Source of the DNA: Taxillus chinensis
Taxonomy: Eukaryota; Streptophyta; Magnoliopsida; Santalales; Loranthaceae
Assembly (NCBI GenBank): GCA_023512835.1
Contig: CM042088.1
Location: 57,223,579 to 57,287,578 of the forward strand
DNA: 64,000 nucleotides
Direction: 5' to 3'
Made by a program: the position numbers and the translations under genes. The notes below the pieces were generated by a model that did not search any database, was not told the origin of the DNA, and was given only the letters and a program-made list of their open reading frames with translations. Each line of letters opens with the position of its first letter. The first letter of the stretch is position 1. This document shows, in pieces, positions 10,502 to 21,982 of this stretch.

Positions 10502-12524
10502 AACTCTTATTATTATTCTTCTTACTTCTATACTTTCTTATAAATAAAATCTCATGCTCATACCTATTTATGGAAGTCCAAACGGATACTATTCATAACG
10601 GACGGATACTATTCATAACGGCTACTTATCACATGCTATTTGAATGACTATATTGGGTGCTTATTTTTATCGTGATAATATCTAAAAATCCTTTCTAACT
10701 ATTGTTAACAATAACATTATTATTATTTTATTATTATTACTCTTTAAGTAAGAACTTAAATAGCTAAAAATTTTGCGGGTCCTACAAGTCAACCATGAAA
10801 TTCTGGGTTTAGATCTAGAGTTCTGGAATTTTATACGTGTTTCTGTTGTTTCTGCGATTTAGAGGCGTTCTGAACGCATTTTAAGGTAAATATCGCAGTC
10901 TGTTGCATAGAATGCATGTTTGTGCGTGTCTCGGGGTTGCTGGGTTGATTCCAGACGAAGAACAGGCAAAAACAACGATGAACAGTACCCTGGACGCGTT
11001 ACTGGGTCGAACTGACAAAAACCCGAAGTTTTGGGTCGAAGGGTCGAAGATCCAGGGTCGTAGGGTTGTAGTTCGTAGACCCGTAGTTCGTAGCTCGAAG
11101 GTTCGTAGTTCGTAGCCTCGTAGCCTCGTAGCCTCGTAGCCTTGTAGTTCGAAGGTCGTAAGGTCGTAGTTCGTAGACCCGTAGTTCGTAGTCGAAGGGT
11201 CGAAGTTCGTAGCCTCGTAGGTCGAAGGTCGTAGCCTCGCTTCGAGTCTTCGAGGCACGCTGCAGCTCCGCATTCCGCAGCTACGAGTTGTAGCTCCTGC
11301 AGTGTAACTGGATACTGTACAGCACTGGACTGGACCTATTTACATTGCAACCTATACCCATCTACATATTTAAGTATTATGCCTAAGTTACAATATAAAT
11401 AACGAAATACCCCCCATTTGGATTCAAAGAAAAATATTAGAAAAATTAATTCCCACTATTTCAAAATGTGAAAATTTGGTTTTAGTGTAAAATCTCGGAA
11501 AAAACCAAAAGTTCGTAGTGGTGAATTTTTGGAAAGTGGGGTTAGATATCTCAGAAAAATTCCCAAAAATCAGATTATCTTATTTATGATATGGGAACCC
11601 AATGCCGGGACTTTTGATTTCAAGAAAATAGCTGTTATGGGTACTTCATTCATAAATCAAGGATTGAGGATTTACTTGTGAAGACTGGCTACAGTTCTAA
11701 AGGAAATGTTGAGAATGAGATGCCATACTAATGTTAGTATGTTGGTGTGAGGTATTGGGGCATGGACTTCATGACTTGTTTGGGTTCTCACTGTGATGCA
11801 CCGATGGTGCTATGTGGTTGACGTGGCAGGCATATGCACCGATGGCAGGCCTGTGTGGCGACTGTGGCCGGGCATATTGCGCTGTGGACAGGCTAAGGCC
11901 TAAGTTGAGCCGTTGAGCTCGTGGAGCTAGGGCTGAGTGCCTTGAGCTGGGATCCCATGGAGGATCGTGGATAAGTTATCCTGTGTGGGCAGGCTGAGTC
12001 CTGATGTTTGTTTGCAGGCTGAGTCCTGATGATTGTGCACACTACACGGTGCACGAGTACACTGAGCATATAGTATAGACTTATATGTGTTGCATGACAT
12101 GGAGTTTTGGGGTCACCTACTGAGCTTGTCGCTCACCCCTGCTTGTTGTTTACCCTTTTTAGGTGTGACCCGAGACTAGTGGAGGACTTTCTTCCAGGAG
12201 GACGCCCACTACTCTGATGTATGATACAGTTATATTCTGTATTGTTTTATGTGATATCCCAGACATGAGTCCGTGGACAGTTGTATTTGCATACTGTATG
12301 ATGTGATGTTTGTATGACTGTTTGACTCCTTGTATGCATGATGATATATGGGAAAGTACAGGATTACCCTTGATGTATGATTGTACAGGGTTGCATATTT
12401 GAGATAGCACCCGCGGTGTAGTCTCCATTGGTGCTAGTCACCAACCCCTTGACCTATCGGGTGCGGGCAAGGGGAAGTCATGTACCCGGTTCCGGGTTTC
12501 CTGGAATTCGGGGGCGTGACAAGT

Positions 12525-12536
12525 TGGTATCAGAGC
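12525..12536 (+). other. Primer-binding site (tRNA-iMet type)
   Basis: TGGTATCAGAGC lies three bases after the 5' LTR end and is complementary to the 3' end of initiator methionine tRNA, the usual primer of plant gypsy elements. Confidence 0.9.
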
Positions 12537-12953
12537 ATGGTCTAGCAGACTTGGGTTAGTGAGGGGTGGTTAATTGATTCCATGTGACTTGGAAAACTGT
12601 AGGGAGGGCGCCTGATCAATGCAGTCCTTACAGGTATTCTAGGTTATGTTGGTGTCAGTTAGATCATCCTAGGAGCATACATAGGGTGCATTGCTAGTGG
12701 TATGATTGTGTGCATATGGGGCACTAGATTGTCTTTGTGTGTGATGTGCTTGTATGTGGTGCCAGGATGGCACGTGGCTGTGAGAGCCAAGACTTGATTT
12801 TGGTGTACCCTGAGGGGTGACACGATGCTATATGCATGGTATGGACCTATGGGTCGTGTGGTGAGAACCTACAAGTCGGTTGTGCCTTTGATGGCTGTTT
12901 GTGCTAGCAGTGCTAATATTGATCATTTGTTGTTTGTTGTTGTGGCCAGTGCG

Positions 12954-14267
12954 ATGGCACCACCGAGGAGAGCTGTCCGAGGCCAGGGCCCGGTAGAGGA
13001 GCCCACGATAGAGTCGGGGCACCAGGGGCAGCAGAGCCCACAGCAGAGCTCGTCAGCTCCTGTTGTGGGACCTGATTTGGCTCAGGTGTTGATTTAGTTA
13101 CAGGAGGCCATGCAGGGTATGCAGGGCTCGATGAGGGATATGGCTAGAGAGGTGGATGAGCTGAAGAGGCAGCAGCAGCCACAACAGCCATCACAACCTC
13201 AGCAGCCAACACTGCCTCAGTAGCAGGAGGCAAGAGTGGTACAGGATGTGCACCAGCAGGAGGTCGTGATACAGCCAGCACGACGAGGAGTGGACTGGGC
13301 TGCGTAGTTTTTGAAACACGCACCCAGGACTTTTGAGGATGGTTCGCAGCCAGAGGTAGTCGAGGACTGGATTAGATGGACAGAGGACATCTTTGAGATG
13401 ATTGGGGTGCCAGATGAGGAGCGGGTGCGAGTGGCGACGCACTATCTGTTGGGTATCCCACGCAGGTGGTGGTAATCCACGAGAGCTGTCCATGGCAGTC
13501 AGATGAGTTGGACAGAGTTTGTTGAGCGCTTCTTTGGGGAGTATTTTCCCAGCTCGATACAGTATGCCCGACGGAGAGAGTATTATGAGCTTCAGCAGGG
13601 TGGCCAGACGGTGGGTGAGTATGTGCAAGCTTTCACAGATTTAGGGCGGTTTGCTCTGGAGGCTTGGGCAAAGGAAGACCGAAAGACGCAGGACTTCATT
13701 CAGGGCTTGAGGCCATCTCTGAAAAGACAGCTGGAACCGATGCAGTTGACCAGCTACCGAGAGGCGGTGGACAAGGCGCTCATTATTGAGCGAGGTCAGG
13801 ATCAGGCGAAAGCCCAGAGGCCGGGCGGTTCGGCAGGTCCGAGCAAGAAGAGGCAGAGTGAGGAGAGCAGTGCCGCTCAGCCTGAGAGGAGGCAGGTACA
13901 GAGGGTTTCTAGCCAGGTGGTGGGACCCCGTGAGAGTTCATCCAGCAGGAGGCCAGGGGCCTGTTGGAGTTATGGTTTGACCGGGCATGTCTCAAGAGAC
14001 TGCCCAAGGAAAAAGATGACCTATTTCCGATGCGGGAAAGTGGGGCATGGAGCTAGGGAATGTGTTACCCTTAGCTCAACCAGCAGTGTAGGCCCTCGTT
14101 CGAGAGATCAAGGACAGAGGAGTGGGGCTTCGTCTCAGAGGTTAGTGCCACCGGCACAGAGCACGCAGACGCGACCTGCGGTGCAGCAGCCTCAGCGGGA
14201 GGCACAGGGTCATGTTGATCAGCGGGGCAAGGCCCCAATGGGCCACGCTAGTGGCAATGGACCATGA
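12954..14267 (+). pseudogene. gag: gag region of the chromovirus (broken)
   Basis: The start MAPPRRAVRGQ at 12954 is followed by a Gln-rich region. From about 13310 comes a capsid-like segment with FEDGSQPEVVEDWIRW...WTEFVERFFGEYFP and then a basic linker. Near 13966-14055 two zinc-knuckle-like CCHC motifs occur, both damaged: the first reads CWSYGLTGH (second Cys replaced by Tyr), the second YFRCGKVGHGAREC (first Cys replaced by Tyr). In-frame stops occur at about 13095, 13222, 13306, 13474 and 14265. Gag packages element RNA; this copy cannot make it. The frame continues into protease in the same phase, as expected for a single gag-pol ORF. Confidence 0.85.
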
Positions 14268-17200
14268 GGGAGGACTTTTGCCCTCACCAGCAGAGAGGCA
14301 GAGGTTCCACCAGTGGACGAGGCAGGAGCAGGACCTTTAGTGGTGAGAGGTACCATAATCATTTCTCATACTATTTGTTCAGTTTTGATTAATACTGGTG
14401 CTACCCATTCTTTTATTTCGTATGCTACGGTGGTTGGATTAGAGTTAGACCAGGAGATAGTGAGTCAGTCTCTGATGGTTGCTTCACCTTTGGGTGGAAT
14501 TGTGATACTTGAGAGTATCTGTAGTGCTTGCCAGGTAACACTTGGGGCATGTTGTGTGATTTGTATGTCATGGAGTTAGATGATTTTGATGTTATCCTGG
14601 GTATGGACTGGTTGGTCTCCGTGGAGGCCAAGATTGATTGTTTTCGACGGCGTGTGACGTTCCTCACACCAGAGGGCACGCGGGGTGTCTTTGTGGGTGA
14701 GTGAACCGAGGAGGCATGCAGGTTGGGACCTTTGAGGCATGGGTGGGGTGATGTGACCCACCAGTTAGCCATTTTGACATTGGTTGACAGGAGGAGAGAG
14801 GGGAAGGCCGTTTTGCCACCCATGAGGGAGGTAGAGTTTTCGATCGAGTTGTTGCCTGGGATAACATCGATCAGGTTAGCGGCCTACAGGATGGCACCGA
14901 CGGAGCTTAAAGAGCTCAAGAGACAGATAGATGACCTATTGGCGCGAGGCTTTATCAGGCGGAGTAGCTCACCGTGGGGTGCTCCAGTGTTGTTCGCCAA
15001 GAAGGCGGATGGTTCACTTCGGCTGTGTATAGACTACCGGAAGCTGAACCAGGTGACTGTGAAGAACAGGTATCCATTGCCGAGGATTGATGACCTGTTC
15101 GATCAGTTTCGAGGTGCGAGATGGTTTTCCAAGATAGACTTGAGATCTGGATACCATCAGTTGAGGGTTAGGGAGGCAGATATCCCTAAGACCGCGTTCA
15201 GTTGTCGTTACGGGCATTATGAGTGGCTTATGATGCCGTTTGGGCTCACGAATGCTCCAGCAGTGTTTATGGGATTGATGAACCAGGTGTTTGCTCCATA
15301 TTTAGATATGTTCGTTGTGGTGTTCATCGACGATATTTTGGTCTATTCAGCGACCAAGAGGGAGCATGAGGAGCATTTGTAGGTTGTGTTGCAGACCTTG
15401 TGAGAGCACCGGTTGTACGCAAAGTTCACGAAATGTGACTTCTGGTTGCAACAGGTGCACTTCTTGGGGCATGTGTTATCTTTGGAGGGTATCACAGTGG
15501 ATCCTGAGAAGATTAAGGCAGTCATGTCGTGGAAGAGGCCCACGAATGTGTTTGAGATTCATAGCTTCCTTGGTTTGGCAGGCTACTATCGGAGGTTCGT
15601 GGATTTTTCCAGGTTGGCAGCTCCTATGATGAACCTGACCAGGAAGGGAGTTCCTTTCGTTTGGTCTAATGCGTGTGAGAGTGCTTTCATGGAGCTGAAG
15701 GCACGATTGACCTCAGCACCTATCTTGATTCTTCCACAGGAGGGTGTGCCTTTCAAGGTGTATTGTGATGCTTCCAGGGTGGGACTTGGTTGTGTGTTGA
15801 TGCAGACTCGGTAGGTGATTGCTTACGGATCTAGGCAGTTGAGACCACATGAGCAGAGCTATCCCACGCATGATTTGGAGTTGGGCTGCATGATCTTTGC
15901 ACTTAAGAGCCGGGCAACATTATCTCCTTGGGGAGAAGTTTGTGGTGTATACGGACCACAAGAGCTTGCAGTATATCTTCTCTCGGCGAGACCTGAACCT
16001 TAGGCAGAGGCGGTGGGTGGAGTACCTGCAGCAGTTTCAGTTTGATATGATGTATACCCCTGGGTAGGGTAATGTGGTGGCAGATGCTCTGAGTAGGAAG
16101 AGGAGGGCCGTAGTGGCCCATTGTGCCATTAAGGAATGGGAGATGATGGGTCAATTGGCAGTGATGAGGTTGCAAATGGTGATCAGCGAGGGGCGAGGGA
16201 CCCTCAGTGTTGTCGTCGCAGTCCCTGAGTTACAACGTAGGATCATAGAGGATCAGCTGGGGGACGTTGATTGTGAGGTCATCATGGACAGGATTCAGAC
16301 TGGGCAGACATCTTCTGATTGGACTGAGGATGCTGAGCATATATTGAGGTATAAGGGTCACCTGATAGTTCCCACTTCTCTTCAGGAGGAGGTTCTTCGG
16401 GAATTTCACCAGTCGAGGTTAGCTGTACATCCTGGTGGGACCAAGATGTACCATGCCGTGAGGAGGCAGTTTTGGTGGCCAGGCCTGAAGAAGGCCGTTG
16501 CTGATTTTGTGAGGAGGTGTTTGACCTGTCGCCAGGTCAAGGCGCAGCACCTGAGATCGGCTGGTGAGTTGCGATCATTGCCAGGTGCCAGTGGAAATGG
16601 GACCATGTGACCATGAATTTTGTCACTGGACTTCCTCGTTCCAGGGGACACGACACGATATGGGTAGTTATCGACCGATTGACCAAATCGGCGAATTTTA
16701 TTCCGATTCGAGAGATAGAACCAGTGAGGACTTTGGGATAGAGGTATATTGATGTTATTATGCGGTTGCATGGAGTCCCATTGTCTATTGTATCTGATCG
16801 GGATGCGAGGTTCACCTCTCAGTTTCGGAGACAATTGCAGCGAGCTTTGGGTACTAGGGTGAACCTCAGTACAGCCTTTCATCCGCAGACGGATGGTCAG
16901 TCGGAGCGGACGATTCAGACGCTCGAGGATATGTTACGTGCCTGTGTCCTAGATTTTGGAGGTTGTTGGGAGACTCACCTTCCTTTGGTGGAGTTCTCTT
17001 ACAACAGTTATCAGGCCACGATTGGGATGGCTCCGTATAAGGCGCTGTATGGGCGGCCGTGTAGATCACCCTTGTGTTGGGCACAGACGGGAGAGACAGC
17101 AGTTCTCGGTCCCGATATGGTTCGAGAAACCATGGAGATAGTGTAGTTGATTAGACAGCGTATGCTGACAGCACAGAATAGGCAGAAGTCCTATGCGGAT

Positions 17201-17659
17201 CAGAGGCATCGACCCTTGCAGTTTGAGGTGGGGGACTGTGTATTTTTGTGGGTTTCGCCGTGTCGAGGGCATCGGAGGTTTGGACGTGGATCCAAACTTT
17301 CCCCTCGTTTTGTGGGGCCATTTGAGATTGTTGCCACCGTGGGCACAGTGGCTTACCGATTAGCTTTGCCACAAGAGTTGGCGCGAGTACATGATGTGTT
17401 TCATGTGTCTCAGTTGAGGCGATATCACCCAGATCCTTCTCATGTGTTGGACTATCGCGAGATAGACTTGGCTGATGATGGTGCCGTTGTTGAGATGCCG
17501 GCACAGATTTTGGACAGGCGGGACCAGGTCTTGCGAGGCAAGACGATCCCACTAGTTCGGGTGTTATGGCGACACCGAGGCATGGAGGAGCAGACTTGGG
17601 AGAAAGAGAGCCAGATGCGGATTCTTCATCCTGAGCTGTTCGAGGACGATCAGTCCTGA
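14268..17659 (+). pseudogene. pol: pol region: protease, RT, RNase H, integrase with chromodomain (broken)
   Basis: Domains in order: aspartic protease (about 14380, LINTGATHSF, with the catalytic Asp of DTGA changed to Asn); reverse transcriptase (14830-15380, [24 protein letters not shown] catalytic site intact); RNase H (about 15740-16000, [11 protein letters not shown]); integrase zinc region (16405-16540, HH...CLTC) and DDE core ([20 protein letters not shown]), 16595-17060; chromodomain (about 17500-17645, VLRGKTIPLVRVLWRH...EEQTWEKE). Frameshifts lie near 14540, 15915 and 16590; stops occur at 14702, 15380, 15401, 15812, about 16066, 16739 and 17144. The chromodomain part is uninterrupted. 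Family knowledge: the integrase chromodomain directs insertion to heterochromatin. Confidence 0.9.
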
Positions 17660-17680
17660 GGTGGGGAGGATGTGAAGACC
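17636..17680 (+). other. Hairpin plus purine-tract-like motif at the pol stop
   Basis: GAGGACGATCAGTCCTGAGG followed by TGGGGAGGATGTGAAGACC overlaps the pol stop codon. It duplicates the arrangement next to the 3' LTR at 17889-17930 (GAGGACGAAAAGTCCTAAGG then TGGGGAGGATGTAAAGAC). The GGAC/GTCC arms can pair across a five-base loop. Confidence 0.7.
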
Positions 17681-17888
17681 TTCCCTGAGGTATGAGTTAT
17701 GTTTTATGCATTTGTTTTGCATATATGGTTTGTGATGTGGTTTAGCCCGTTGTTGTTGGATTTCGTCAGCCCTTTTGGCTTGTTGCGAGTTGCATTGTAC
17801 ATGTGTGATCGGTAATCATGTTTTATGTTTTGTTGTTGGGACATTGAGCTTGAATTTTGCTATGTCCTTTGGGCATGTGTTTTATTTT

Positions 17889-17918
17889 CGAGGACGAAAA
17901 GTCCTAAGGTGGGGAGGA
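17889..17918 (+). other. Polypurine tract and adjoining GGAC/GTCC hairpin of the chromovirus
   Basis: CGAGGACGAAAAGTCC forms a four-pair stem with a GAAAA loop and is followed by AAGGTGGGGAGGA, which directly precedes the 3' LTR TGTAAAGAC. The purine run is the expected plus-strand primer. Confidence 0.8.
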
Positions 17919-20358
17919 TGTAAAGACTCGTATTTGGGTAGTTTTGAGAGATAGTCATTCTATGGGAATGTAACTATCTGGACGGTAGTGTAGTCGTCGA
18001 TGTGAGCATTTTGACTGTACTTGGGCCCGATTTCGAGTCGGGGCCCCGTTTGACCCGATTATTGACTTTTCGGGTTTTATTGGTTGACTTTGCATTTGGG
18101 CGGTCACTTGGGTGTAATAATATCAGTCTAGTGTTGTGCTCGTCATTTCGAGCGTTTTGACTGTAGTTTGACTCAATTTGGAGTTCGGGGCCTTGGAGGT
18201 CAATTATTGACTGGGTCAATGGTTGACTAGGTTAGTTGACTGGCAGAAATATAAATAGCAGGAAAAAAAGAAGATTTCACCTTACGTTTCACGTTTGTAC
18301 GTTTGAGAGAGAGAGAGAGAGAGAGAGCTTGAGACAGCTTGAAGACCTTGGCGATTTGGGTTCATGGAGCTCAAAGATTCACTTCAAGTAGGTGTCCTTG
18401 AACTTCTTATCTCTCTCTTGTTTTGGATTTACACGAATTTATCATGATTTATGAAATTGAGCATGAACCCTAAAATTTGGGGAAAACCAATTTTGGGTTA
18501 GATCTAATCGTTTAGCATAAGATTTGTGGTTAACAAACTGTTTTATATCATTATGGATATATGTTTATGTGATTTTGGTGTTGATTAATTGTGTTTTTCA
18601 TGAGGGTTGATAAGTCAACCATGAAATTCTGGGTTTAGATCTAGAGTTCTGGAATTTTATACGTGTTTCTGTTGTTTCTGCATGATTTAGAGGCGTTCTG
18701 AATGCATTTTAAGGTAAATATCGCAGTCTGTTGCATAGAATGTGTGTTTGTGCGTGTCTGGGGGTTGCCGGGTTGATTCCAGATGAAGAACAGGCAAAAA
18801 CGACGATGAATAGTACCCTGGACGCGTTACTGGGTCGAACTGACAAAAATCCAAAGTTTTGGGTCGAAGGGTCGAAGATCCAGGGTCGTAGGGTCGTAGT
18901 TCATAGACCCGTAGTTCGTAGCTCGAAGGTTCGTAGTTCGTAGCCTCGTAGCCTCGTAGTTCGAAGGTCATAGGGTCGTAGTTTTGTAGACCCGTAGTTC
19001 GTAGTCGAAGGGTCAAAGTTCGTAGCCTCGTAGGTCATAGGTCGAAGGTCGTAGCCTCGCTTCGAGTCTTCGAGGCGCGCTGCAGCTCCGCATTCCGCAG
19101 CTACGAGTCGCAGGTTCTGAGCTACGAGTTGCAGCTCCTGCAGTGTAACTGGACACTGTACAGCACTAGACTGGATTTATTTACATTGCAACCTATACCC
19201 ATCTACACATTTAAGTATTATACCTGAGTTACAATGTAAATAACGAAATACCCCCCATTTGGATTCAAAGAAAAATATTAGAAAAATTAATTCCCACTAT
19301 TTCAAAATGTGAAAATTTGGTTTTAGTGTAAAATCTCGGAAAAACCCAAAAGTTCGTAGTGGTGAATTTTTGGAAAGTGGGGTTAGACATCTCAGAAAAA
19401 TCCCCAAAAATCAGATTATCTTATTTATGATATGGGAACCCAATGTCGGAACTTTTGATTTCAAGAAAATAGCTGTTATGGGTACTTCCTTCATAAATCA
19501 AGGATTGAGGATTTACTTGTGAAAACTGGCTACAGTTCTAAAGGAAATGCTGAGAATGACATGCCATACTAATGTTAGTATGTTTGTGTGAGGTATTGGG
19601 GCATGGACTCCATGACTTGTTTGGGTTCTCACCGTGATGCACCGATGGTGCTATGTGGTTGACGTGGCAGGCATATGTACCGATGGCAGGCCTGTGTGGC
19701 GACTGTGGCCGGGCATATTGCGTTGTGGACAGGCTAAGGCCTGAGTTGAGCCGTTAAGCTCGTGGAGCTAGGGCTGAGTGCCTTGAGCTGGGATCCCTTG
19801 GAGGATCGTGGACAAGCTGTCCTGTGTGGGCCGGCTGAGTCCTGATGTTTGTTTGCAGGCTGAGTCCTGATGATTGTGCACACTGCACGGTGCACGAGTA
19901 CACTGAGCATATAGTATAGACTTATATGTGTTGCATGACATGGAGTTTTGGGGTCACCTACTGAGCTTGTCGCTCACCCCTACTTGTTATTTACCCTTTT
20001 CAGGTGTGACCCGAGACTAGTGGAGGACTTTCTTCCAGGAGGACGCCCACTACTCTGATGTATGATACAGTTATATTCTGTATTGTTTTATGTGATATCC
20101 CGGATATGGGTCCGTGGACAGTTGTATTTGCATATTGTATGATGTGATGTCTATATGACTGTTTAACTCCTTGTATGCATGATATATGGGAAAGTACAGG
20201 ATTACCCTTAATGTATGATTGTACAGGGTTGCATATTTGAGACAGCACCCGCGGTGTGGTCTCCATTTGTGCTAGTCACCAACCCCTTGACCTATCGGGT
20301 GCGGGCAAGGGGAAGTCATGTACCCGGTTCCGGGTTTCCTGGAATTCAGGGCGTGACA
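17919..20358 (+). repeat. 3' LTR of the chromovirus (2440 bp)
   Basis: It runs TGTAAAGACTCG...CAGGGCGTGACA and aligns over its length with the two halves of the 5' LTR. TATAAATA lies at 18250-18257, followed by a (GA)n run near 18305. It is the undisturbed copy that defines the nested insertion in the 5' LTR. Confidence 0.9.
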
Positions 20359-20363
20359 TGTGA

Positions 20364-20518
20364 AGCTTTGTCCAACTCGAAAAGTTGCTATGGCAAGGGG
20401 TGACTTCAAATCCATGTTACTTCAAGTTAAAATAAAGAAGAATATGTGTGTCATCACCCGTTTTTTACCGGCTCATACTAGCTTTATAAAAGAACTCCAT
20501 GCTAGTTCATTTAGGTAA
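20364..20518 (+). pseudogene. BED zinc-finger (hAT-like) fragment, 3' half
   Basis: It continues the frame of 6520-6733 directly after the TSD: KLCPTRKVAMARGDFKSML, then IKKNMCVITRF, ending at TAA 20516-20518. Removing the insertion and one TSD joins LLRHV to KLCP, restoring the His/Cys spacing of a BED finger. No transposase core follows, so it was already truncated or degenerate before or after the insertion. Confidence 0.55.
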
Positions 20519-21982
20519 TTCTAAAGTCATCTCTGCAGAAGACTTACACAAACCATGAAAGAAAAGAACATACAAAGTCACCACCAAACAGTTTAGAGGT
20601 GTAATTGGGCACCTAGAAATGAGAGGTCTACAATTCCAAAGAATTAGGTTCGGGAATCGGTTATGTGTGGGGAAGGAAGAAGGATTCTTACACCCCCACA
20701 CCGCCCAATATTGATTCTTAGTCTTGATCTATGAATGTTTGCTTGCTTTATTAAAAAGTCATTTTTTATATTTTTGATTTTTAAAGAAAATAGAAATTTT
20801 AGGATCTAGGTCAAAGAAAATGAAAAAGGATTTTAAAGTAAATAAAAGAGGACATTCTAATTTTAGAAAAAGAATGTGGGATCTAGGCCCATGTGATAGT
20901 ATTGCATTTTTTTAGGAAAATAAAAGTATTTTTTAGAAAAGAAAATAAAAATAATTTGAATTCAAATATACAAATACTACTACAATTTATATTGGCATAG
21001 GCAAACTAGAACATGAGTATCTAGGGCTCAACCCTCATGACTGCTCAGGCCTTGTTTTAATTTTTCTAGAAAATGTGATCTTTTGCTTGTCCTTTTTTAT
21101 TTTTGAGAAAAAAGAAAATGAGAGTTAAAAAGGAAATGTTTCACTTCAAAACATTTGAGAAAAGAGTTTTTGCAGTTTGAATATGAAGAAATTAAAAAGA
21201 AGAACCTGGGTGGTCTTTTTGTGACCGAATTTGGTGATCTTCTTTTAAAAGTTCCTTTGAGAAAAAAGTTTAGAAAGGCAACTGCAGTTTTCCTTCCCTG
21301 CAGCCTTCAGTTTCCACGACTCCAGAAAGCTCCTATTTTTTATCTCTCAAAAATTCGTTCTGACAACCTTTTCTTGGTTCATCACTCATGCTGTTCCGAA
21401 ATAGCCTCCTCTCCCCTTTTTTTGTCTACCTCCTGGGACAGTCTATTTATAGGTGTTAAAGGGAGACAGCCGGTGCTAAGCATTAATCAAATGCTTTGCA
21501 GTTCTCATAAGTCAATTGTTGTGTTCTAAGGAATTAATGTCGCATCAAAAATAATAAAATTACACATGGATTTCTTTTAACTCTATATCTAAGCCTCTGA
21601 GGCAAATTTCAATTATATTATATTTGGACGCTTTAGTGGGTAAAGGCTGAATGAATTTTCAGATATATCAGTGTCATTGGATATTAATGACTCTACAGTC
21701 CACATGGGTAACCTGTGATGTCCCGAAGAGTTTATCCATTAAAATGACATTTAATTATGGAGGCTTCCTATCCCTATGCTTTAAAATGGAGTCCGAAGAC
21801 ATTTCAATTTAATCTTCGAAGACTCCTTAGTCCCCACGCTTTGAAAAAGGAGTCCCAAGATAATGGTCGCATTTAATGCACTTAGAAAAAGATTTTTCTG
21901 ATTTTTTCATAGTCCTGATACTTTGGAGTCACTTCTAGACTTGTGGAGAAGTTATCTTAGAGTTTTTCCAGATCATTAGAGC
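20519..21982. other. Non-coding, probably Tat-like LTR remnant
   Basis: No gene is supported. On the minus strand, 20545-20700 reads ...AACTGTTTGGTGGTGACTTTG, resembling the GGTGGCGACTCTG phrase near the end of the LTR at 3735. A minus-strand TATA-like CCTATAAATAGACTG lies near 21450. A degraded reverse-oriented Tat-like LTR is a plausible reading, but I could not define its ends. The 124-codon plus-strand frame at 21155 has no recognisable domain. Confidence 0.35.

Larger units (their letters stand above)
7423..10786 (-). mobile_element. Solo LTR (3364 bp) of a second chromovirus, nested in the 5' LTR, reverse orientation
   Basis: It is bounded by the 5-bp duplication AGTCA (7418-7422 and 10787-10791) and absent from the sister LTR, so the boundaries are exact. 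Read on the minus strand it starts TGTAGGACCCGC and ends TTTGGGGGTGTTACA, the same kind of ends as the host LTR. It carries a TATA-like site close to its start (about 10555 on the minus strand), an (AT)n run (8465-8516) and a ~45-bp repeat with GGTGGTAAAACCAACC (9045-9160). There is no primer site, purine tract or pol, hence a solo LTR. Two ORFs inside it are annotated separately. Confidence 0.85.
6734..12521 (+). repeat. 5' LTR of the chromovirus, interrupted by a nested solo LTR
   Basis: It begins TGTAAAGACTC and ends GGGGGCGTGACA. It aligns with the 3' LTR from 6734 to 7422 and again from about 10787 to 12521, the 7423-10786 insert being absent from the 3' copy. It contains TATAAATA at 7049-7056, a (GA)n run at 7105-7122, and a degenerate TCGTAG tandem block at 11040-11240 shared with the 3' LTR. 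Confidence 0.9.
6734..20358 (+). mobile_element. Tekay/Del-type chromovirus, full length but inactive, with nested solo LTR
   Basis: A complete Ty3/gypsy structure flanked by the 5-bp duplication TGTGA (6729-6733 and 20359-20363). The order is 5' LTR 6734-12521, tRNA-Met-type primer site 12525, gag-pol 12954-17659, purine tract, 3' LTR 17919-20358. The integrase carries a C-terminal chromodomain, which defines chromoviruses; the single gag-pol frame and the LTR ends suggest Tekay/Del. Over the first ~240 aligned bases the two LTRs differ at about nine sites, roughly 4%, so the insertion is not recent. Coding capacity is destroyed by several stops and frameshifts. Without the nested 3364-bp solo LTR and its 5-bp TSD the element would be about 10.3 kb. 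Confidence 0.9.

Noticed and set aside
10903..11115. 70-codon frame present in both chromovirus LTRs (also 18731-18943)
   Set aside because: It covers the TCGTAG tandem block and its presence in both copies only reflects LTR identity; no domain or promoter logic supports it.
21155..21529. 124-codon plus-strand frame
   Set aside because: No recognisable domain. It runs antisense over a probable LTR TATA/leader region, and its composition looks like translated non-coding DNA.
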